Assembly (NCBI RefSeq): GCF_900143535.1
Contig: NZ_FRFA01000024.1
Location: forward strand, 5-33,343
Source of the DNA: Tateyamaria sp. Alg231-49
GTDB lineage: Bacteria > Pseudomonadota > Alphaproteobacteria > Rhodobacterales > Rhodobacteraceae
Reading direction: 5' to 3'
DNA: 33,339 nucleotides
Positions 28,436 to 33,339 of this stretch are shown here, one piece after another; the stretch's first letter is position 1, and every line of letters begins with the position of its first letter. Below the pieces are notes generated by a model. That model had not been told where the DNA came from. It did no database searches and saw only the letters and a list, made by a program, of their open reading frames with translations. A program made the position numbers and the translations under genes.

Positions 28436-28894
28436 CTAAGAAAACTCAAAAAAGCCTCCGCAAGTCGGGGGCTTTTTTTTTAGGCTGAGCAATGGTCGCC
28501 GTCCGACATCTTCGTCAGTATAGTCCAGCGTGCTCACATCGACGTTCACGTAGTCTGGCGCAGGTGTGGGAACCAACTTGATGGCTTTGATACTGTCGCG
28601 TCCTTCCAGCAGGGCTTTGACAACCCGGTGCATGCCATCCATCAGACGCCCGTCCTGACACAAGATGATGGGATGTGTCAGATCCGTTTCCCGAACCAGA
28701 ACCATGTGTTCCGCCAGCGATCGTGGCGTTGGAGCGTCGTCTTCGGTTTGATACCACCACAATTCGTCCAGTTCCGCGATGTCAGATAATGCGACAAGGA
28801 CAGGCACTTGCCCCTTGGCCAACCGGGCAAGGCGGTGGACGTTCCAAGTGTGCCGGTCAGACCCGACCCAGCGACTATGGTATTGTTTCCTCAT
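28436..28894 (-). CDS. ParB/sulfiredoxin-like domain protein, convergent with rpoC
   Basis: A 152-residue protein with a ParB-like nuclease/sulfiredoxin-fold core: HPIILCQDGRLMDGMHRVVK and the following ALLEGRDSIKAIKL resemble the ParB N-terminal domain, where a GxHR-type motif (here GMHR) binds nucleotide. It lacks the helix-turn-helix of true ParB and is too short to be one, so a stand-alone role is likely but unknown. The last residues (SLKKKPPTCGGFFEFS) are encoded across the rpoC terminator hairpin, and the stop lies eight bases after the rpoC stop. An earlier end cannot be chosen because no other stop occurs in frame. Confidence 0.75.
   Translation of the reverse strand: MRKQYHSRWVGSDRHTWNVHRLARLAKGQVPVLVALSDIAELDELWWYQTEDDAPTPRSLAEHMVLVRETDLTHPIILCQDGRLMDGMHRVVKALLEGRDSIKAIKLVPTPAPDYVNVDVSTLDYTDEDVGRRPLLSLKKKPPTCGGFFEFS
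28448..28480 (+). terminator. Rho-independent terminator after rpoC
   Basis: AAAAAAGCCTCCG and CGGGGGCTTTTTT form a 13-bp stem (one wobble) with the loop CAAGT, extended by further T residues. It ends the rpoBC transcript. It lies inside the C-terminal codons of the convergent ParB-like gene. Confidence 0.95.
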
Positions 28895-29070
28895 GTTTTA
28901 GGTTCTGCCATGGGTGTGTTGCGCGTGGATCTCAATATGATGGCCCAATCTGGACTTGTAAGCGACCCTATCAAGATTTTGGCTATCTCGAATGTTTCTA
29001 CCGCCAGCAGGCGCATCAAAGCCTGTTTACCCATGGTGCCGGGCAGGCTTCGCTGATAATTGCACTGGTC

Positions 29071-29943
29071 ATGCCCATGACCCCGAATATGACTGGCGCG
29101 CTCCTCATGATGGCGTCGATGGCGTCCTTCACTCTCAATGATGCGATGATCAAGCTGACGGGCGGCGCGGTGCCGCTTATGCAGCTTTTGTTTCTGCGCG
29201 GTGTGCTTTCATCTCTGCTGATCCTCGTCCTTGCGCAGCGGCTTGGGGCGATCCACTTTCGCATTGCATCACGCGATTGGTGGTTGATCGCGATACGGTC
29301 GGGGGCTGAGGTGGGCGCGGCCTATTTCTTTCTCACGGCCTTGTTCAATATGCCGCTCGCCAATGTCACTGCCATCTTGCAGGTGCTGCCCTTGACCGTC
29401 GCCATTGGTGCGGCCCTGTTTTTCCGCGAACCTTTGGGATGGCGGCGTATGTCGGCGATCATGATTGGGTTTATGGGTATGTTGTTGATCGTACGCCCGG
29501 GGCCGGAGGGGTTTAGCCTGTGGTCGGGGTACGCGCTGATGGCAGTGGTATTTGTGACGATGCGTGATCTTGCAACGCGCAGATTGTCGCCGGACGTGCC
29601 ATCCATGACGGTGACGTTTCTTGCTGCATTGACAGTGATGGGCTGTGCCGGGCTGGCGTCGATTGCCGAGCCTTGGGCGCCTCTTGATCTGCGGCTAACA
29701 GCCCTGATCACGGCGTCTTCGGTGTTCATCATCGGCGGTTACTGGTTTTCGGTGCGGGTGATGCGGGTTGGGGACATCAGTTTTATCGCGCCGTTTCGAT
29801 ATACCGGATTGGTCTGGGCGCTTTTGCTGGGGTGGCTGGTCTTTGGCGATTGGCCCAGCAACCTGACCCTGATGGGTGCAACGATCGTGGTCGCGACTGG
29901 TCTCTTTACCCTTTACCGCGAGCGGCGGGTGTCACAAAACTGA
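29071..29943 (+). CDS. EamA/DMT-family permease
   Basis: A 290-residue inner-membrane transporter of the drug/metabolite superfamily, with about ten hydrophobic helices in two EamA repeats: the first from GALLMMASMASFTLNDAMIK, the second from LWSGYALMAVVFVTMRDLAT. The conserved end of the first repeat, ALFFREPLGWRRMSAIMIGF, is clear. The substrate cannot be read from sequence; relatives export amino acids, metabolites or drugs. ATG 29071 gives the family length; ATGs at 29077 and 29089 are alternatives, and none has a strong ribosome site. The frame is open upstream to 28675, but that part does not look coding. Its end overlaps the convergent rhamnosyltransferase gene by 12 bases. Confidence 0.9.
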   Translation: MPMTPNMTGALLMMASMASFTLNDAMIKLTGGAVPLMQLLFLRGVLSSLLILVLAQRLGAIHFRIASRDWWLIAIRSGAEVGAAYFFLTALFNMPLANVTAILQVLPLTVAIGAALFFREPLGWRRMSAIMIGFMGMLLIVRPGPEGFSLWSGYALMAVVFVTMRDLATRRLSPDVPSMTVTFLAALTVMGCAGLASIAEPWAPLDLRLTALITASSVFIIGGYWFSVRVMRVGDISFIAPFRYTGLVWALLLGWLVFGDWPSNLTLMGATIVVATGLFTLYRERRVSQN

Positions 29944-30741
29944 AAAGGCACGGCGCACCGCGTCTGCATCAATGTCAAAACGGTCCTTCAGTACTGCTTC
30001 TGCGTCTGCATCCATCAGTGTCAGTTTATGCGGTTTGGCCGATGGTCCCTGTCGCGAGTCGTTGAAATCATTGTGCCCACGCAGCATCATGATGCTGTCT
30101 GTGACCGTCACGGTCGTCATGTTCTGGTGCAGTTTATTGTGTGCAAAGTTCATGATGGTCTGGTTCGACCATGGGGCCACCATCATCGCGAGGCCCGCTG
30201 TCTGGTAGGGCGCTGTCGTCTCGGCCGCGGCGATGCCATTGGCGCTTGGGCGGGCGATAAATCCGCGATTGAAGTCGATGGACATCAGGGCATCACGCGC
30301 GGCCAGATCGCGTACGTCTGTTGCGACTTGGCGCAACCGTTCCACATAATCGACGGCCACCGCGTCATCATCATCCATGCGAAATTGCAGGCAGGGCGCG
30401 GCATCATCCCGGCGCACTGAATTTATGATCCGTTTCATCATGGGGCGGTGTTTTGCAGGTGGGTGGGACTGAATCACCGCCTGGGGCATGTCGGCCAGCA
30501 ACGCCTCAAGCCGAGAGCGGTATTCGTCCGGCAGGCTGTCGCCGATGACCACGACAAAGGTGAAATCCGGGTCTGTTTGCGCGCGCAGAGGGGGGAGGGT
30601 GATGGTTTCGAACGTTGCAAATCGTTCTTCCATGCGGGCGGGCGCATAGAGGTAGGCAAGTTTTTCGTCGAAGTTGTCGAAATCGACCTGAAAGCCGCTA
30701 ACCGCAGGGTAGGAAAACCGACAAAGCCCGATGACCTGCAT
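29932..30741 (-). CDS. Putative rhamnosyltransferase (glycosyltransferase)
   Basis: A 269-residue protein resembling the 'putative rhamnosyl transferase' family of alphaproteobacteria. The N-terminus (GLCRFSYPAVSGFQ) and a GT-A-like nucleotide-sugar core (FTFVVVIGDSLPDEY at about residues 60-74, then the acidic motif MDDDDAV at 122-128) are visible. Both the donor and acceptor sugars are inferred; it may act in surface polysaccharide or lipopolysaccharide synthesis. No sugar-pathway genes are nearby. The ATG at 30741 is preferred to a frame open to 30834 because the family begins here and AGGGG lies upstream. The gene is convergent with, and overlaps, the EamA permease. Confidence 0.82.
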   Translation of the reverse strand: MQVIGLCRFSYPAVSGFQVDFDNFDEKLAYLYAPARMEERFATFETITLPPLRAQTDPDFTFVVVIGDSLPDEYRSRLEALLADMPQAVIQSHPPAKHRPMMKRIINSVRRDDAAPCLQFRMDDDDAVAVDYVERLRQVATDVRDLAARDALMSIDFNRGFIARPSANGIAAAETTAPYQTAGLAMMVAPWSNQTIMNFAHNKLHQNMTTVTVTDSIMMLRGHNDFNDSRQGPSAKPHKLTLMDADAEAVLKDRFDIDADAVRRAFSVL

Positions 30742-30824
30742 GGTCCAAACCCCTTGAAAATTCGGTACGTTGCGAGGACAACCATGCCTCAGCCTCTTGT
30801 CGTTGCGCAAGCCGCCTCTGGCTG

Positions 30825-30853
30825 TTGACAGCACCTGCGACTCCCCCTATACG
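30825..30853 (+). promoter_or_regulatory. Strong promoter for the rpsL-rpsG-fusA operon
   Basis: TTGACA (30825-30830) and TATACG (30848-30853) are separated by exactly 17 bases, a near-consensus housekeeping promoter and the best in the window. Transcription should start near 30860, leaving a leader of about 215 bases before rpsL. The leader holds no gene I can support; it includes a small GC-rich inverted repeat near 31026-31040. Confidence 0.75.
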
Positions 30854-31076
30854 CCCGCTATCTCGGACCGGGTTAACACTCGAAACCGAAATCAGAACCG
30901 AAGTGGACACGATCCGGCTTGCATTGGCCCGATCCTCTGGAAACCCACCGCGTCGCCCCTTTCAAGCGGGAGCGATAGCGGTTTTTGCGCTTTTGTGGAC
31001 GCACGAGGGCGATTGAATTGAAACCGCGGGGTCGACCCGCACGACATATGTTGATGAGACGGGGAACATACCTGCA

Positions 31077-31448
31077 ATGCCAACGATCCAACAGCTGATC
31101 CGCAAACCGCGGCAGCCAAAAGTAAAACGCTCGAAGTCGCTCCACCTTGAGGGCAACCCTCAAAAACGTGGCGTGTGCACGCGCGTCTACACGACGACAC
31201 CGAAAAAGCCGAACTCGGCCATGCGGAAGGTTGCCAAAGTGCGCCTGACAAACGGCTTTGAGGTCATCAGCTACATTCCCGGTGAAAGCCACAACCTGCA
31301 GGAACACTCGGTTGTTCTGATCCGTGGCGGTCGTGTCAAAGACCTTCCCGGTGTGCGTTACCACATCCTGCGCGGCGTTCTGGATACCCAAGGCGTCAAA
31401 GATCGTAAGCAGCGTCGTTCGAAATACGGCGCCAAGCGTCCCAAATAA
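31077..31448 (+). CDS. rpsL: 30S ribosomal protein S12
   Basis: S12 sits at the decoding centre and controls translational accuracy. The product is 123 residues, with the conserved stretches [20 protein letters not shown] and [20 protein letters not shown]. The lysines of TPKKPN and GRVKDLPG, where streptomycin-resistance changes occur in other bacteria, are unchanged, so the gene looks streptomycin-sensitive. It is the first gene of the str operon and is followed by rpsG after 12 bases. Confidence 0.99.
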   Translation: MPTIQQLIRKPRQPKVKRSKSLHLEGNPQKRGVCTRVYTTTPKKPNSAMRKVAKVRLTNGFEVISYIPGESHNLQEHSVVLIRGGRVKDLPGVRYHILRGVLDTQGVKDRKQRRSKYGAKRPK

Positions 31449-31931
<483 letters not shown>

Positions 31932-31957
31932 CAAAGACACTCTGAGGAAGCAGCCCC

Positions 31958-33339
31958 ATGGCACGCGACTATCCACTCGACCGTTACCGGAACTTCGGCA
32001 TTATCGCGCACATCGATGCGGGTAAAACGACGTGTTCCGAGCGTATCCTGTTTTACACCGGAAAATCCCACAACATCGGCGAAGTCCATGACGGCGCCGC
32101 AACGATGGATTGGATGGAGCAAGAGCAGGAACGGGGTATCACCATTACTTCGGCTGCGACGACGACATTCTGGGAGCGCACAGAGAACGGTAAAGACGCC
32201 GACTCTCTCAAGCACCGTTTGAACATCATCGACACCCCCGGCCACGTGGACTTCACCATTGAAGTTGAGCGGTCGTTGGCTGTTTTGGATGGGGCCGTGA
32301 CCGTTCTTGACGGGAACGCCGGTGTTGAGCCGCAGACAGAAACCGTGTGGCGTCAGGCTGACCGTTACAAAGTTCCGCGTATCGTGTTCGTCAACAAAAT
32401 GGACAAGATCGGCGCAGACTTTTTCAACTGCGTGCACATGATCGAAGACCGCACGGGCGCGACAGCGATCCCAGTTGGCATTCCGATCGGCGCTGAGACA
32501 GAGCTTGAAGGCCTTATCGACCTCGTGACCATGGAAGAGTGGTTGTGGCAGGGCGAAGACCTTGGTGCGTCCTGGATCAAAGCCCCCATTCGCGACAGCC
32601 TGAAGGCCCAAGCGGACGAATGGCGTGGCAAGATGATCGAAGCCGCCGTCGAAATGGACGACGAGGCGATGGAATCCTATCTGATGGAAGGCGTAGAGCC
32701 CGAAATTCCACAGTTGCGCGCTCTGTTGCGCAAAGGGTGCCTTGATCTGAAATTCGTTCCTGTTTTGGGTGGATCTGCGTTCAAGAACAAAGGCGTTCAG
32801 CCGTTGCTCAATGCGGTTATCGACTATCTGCCGTCCCCACTGGACGTTGTGGATTACATGGGCTTTGCACCAGGTGACGAAACGGAAGAACGGACCATCG
32901 CACGTCGTGCGGATGACGAAATGCCGTTCTCTGGCCTCGCGTTCAAAATCATGAACGACCCGTTCATGGGCACCTTGACGTTCACACGCATCTACTCTGG
33001 CACCTTGTCGAAGGGTGATACGTTGATGAACACAACCAAGGGCAACAAGGAACGCATCGGCCGTATGGTCATGATGCATTCCAACAAGCAAGACGAGATC
33101 ACCGAAGCCTATGCTGGTGATATCATTGCGCTTGCGGGCCTGAAGAACACGACAACGGGTGACACTTTGTCTGACGACAAGGCGCAGGTTGTTCTGGAAA
33201 CAATGACCTTCCCTGATCCGGTGATCGAGATCGCGGTTGAGCCGAAAACCAAGGCTGACCAAGAGAAGATGTCGATGGGTCTGCAACGCCTCGCGGCCGA
33301 AGATCCATCCTTCCGTGTTGAAACAGACCTCGAAAGCTG
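31958..33339 (+). CDS. fusA: Elongation factor G, N-terminal part (3' end cut by window edge)
   Basis: The N-terminal 460 codons of EF-G, cut off by the end of the window. The ATG at 31958 follows GAGGAAG. G1 AHIDAGKTT is at about residues 18-26, switch I includes [15 protein letters not shown]3 DTPGHVDFT is near residue 91 and G4 NKMDKIG near 146; domain II begins near the end of the fragment. From 33072 the sequence repeats window positions 1-265, where the same gene continues to its stop at 1007, giving 706 residues in all. The last three bases differ from the left copy. Confidence 0.98.
   Translation, partial: MARDYPLDRYRNFGIIAHIDAGKTTCSERILFYTGKSHNIGEVHDGAATMDWMEQEQERGITITSAATTTFWERTENGKDADSLKHRLNIIDTPGHVDFTIEVERSLAVLDGAVTVLDGNAGVEPQTETVWRQADRYKVPRIVFVNKMDKIGADFFNCVHMIEDRTGATAIPVGIPIGAETELEGLIDLVTMEEWLWQGEDLGASWIKAPIRDSLKAQADEWRGKMIEAAVEMDDEAMESYLMEGVEPEIPQLRALLRKGCLDLKFVPVLGGSAFKNKGVQPLLNAVIDYLPSPLDVVDYMGFAPGDETEERTIARRADDEMPFSGLAFKIMNDPFMGTLTFTRIYSGTLSKGDTLMNTTKGNKERIGRMVMMHSNKQDEITEAYAGDIIALAGLKNTTTGDTLSDDKAQVVLETMTFPDPVIEIAVEPKTKADQEKMSMGLQRLAAEDPSFRVETDLES
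33072..33336. repeat. Terminal direct repeat, right copy
   Basis: Identical to 1-265; see the left copy. The frame of EF-G is preserved across the join: 33071 is the first base of the ATG codon whose second and third bases are window positions 1 and 2. Confidence 0.95.

Overview
This window is a conserved piece of an alphaproteobacterial chromosome, very probably from a marine Rhodobacterales (roseobacter-type) organism. It carries the transcription/translation superoperon (tuf, tRNA-Trp, secE, nusG, rplK, rplA, rplJ, rplL, rpoB, rpoC, rpsL, rpsG, fusA). The lineage is suggested by the 391-residue EF-Tu, the ~1378-residue RpoB, the ~1414-residue RpoC, a HemP/IrpA-type iron cluster and a VPLPA-CTERM surface protein. 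I see no plasmid replication gene, phage gene, integrase, transposase or CRISPR array.

The two ends are the same DNA. Bases 1-265 repeat bases 33072-33336 exactly, and joining them restores one uninterrupted EF-G gene of 706 codons. The contig therefore closes as a 33,071-bp 'circle' running fusA-tuf-tRNA-Trp-secE ... rpsL-rpsG-fusA. The simplest explanation is that two near-identical tuf genes, one after fusA and one before tRNA-Trp/secE, were collapsed into one copy during assembly. It should not be read as a real plasmid.

Layout: (1) 1-2373, end of fusA, a single (probably chimeric) tuf and tandem hairpins. (2) 2443-4605, tRNA-Trp, an unknown membrane protein, secE, nusG. (3) 4858-6039, a tandem OmpA-domain envelope protein. 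(4) 6231-7412, rplK-rplA. (5) 7490-12160, an accessory block with an acyl-CoA ligase, a 49-codon small ORF, adenosine deaminase and an AT-richer VPLPA-CTERM protein. (6) 12163-13340, an L10-type mRNA leader with rplJ-rplL. (7) 13422-19240, a minus-strand iron operon: a possible 50-residue leader protein, HemP, an unknown Cys-rich protein, IrpA/imelysin, a di-haem DUF1111 oxidoreductase, a second imelysin and a Tat-exported DUF1513 protein, preceded by a palindromic operator candidate. (8) 19803-28480, a hairpin, rpoB, a hairpin, rpoC and a terminator. (9) 28436-30741, a ParB-like protein, an EamA permease and a putative rhamnosyltransferase. (10) 30825-33339, a near-consensus promoter with rpsL, rpsG and the start of fusA.

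The housekeeping genes make the ribosome, RNA polymerase, elongation factors and Sec translocon. The less ordinary content lies in the insertions between them, above all the iron operon that separates rplL from rpoB in opposite orientation. Protein functions are assigned by recognising family sequence; no database search was run.
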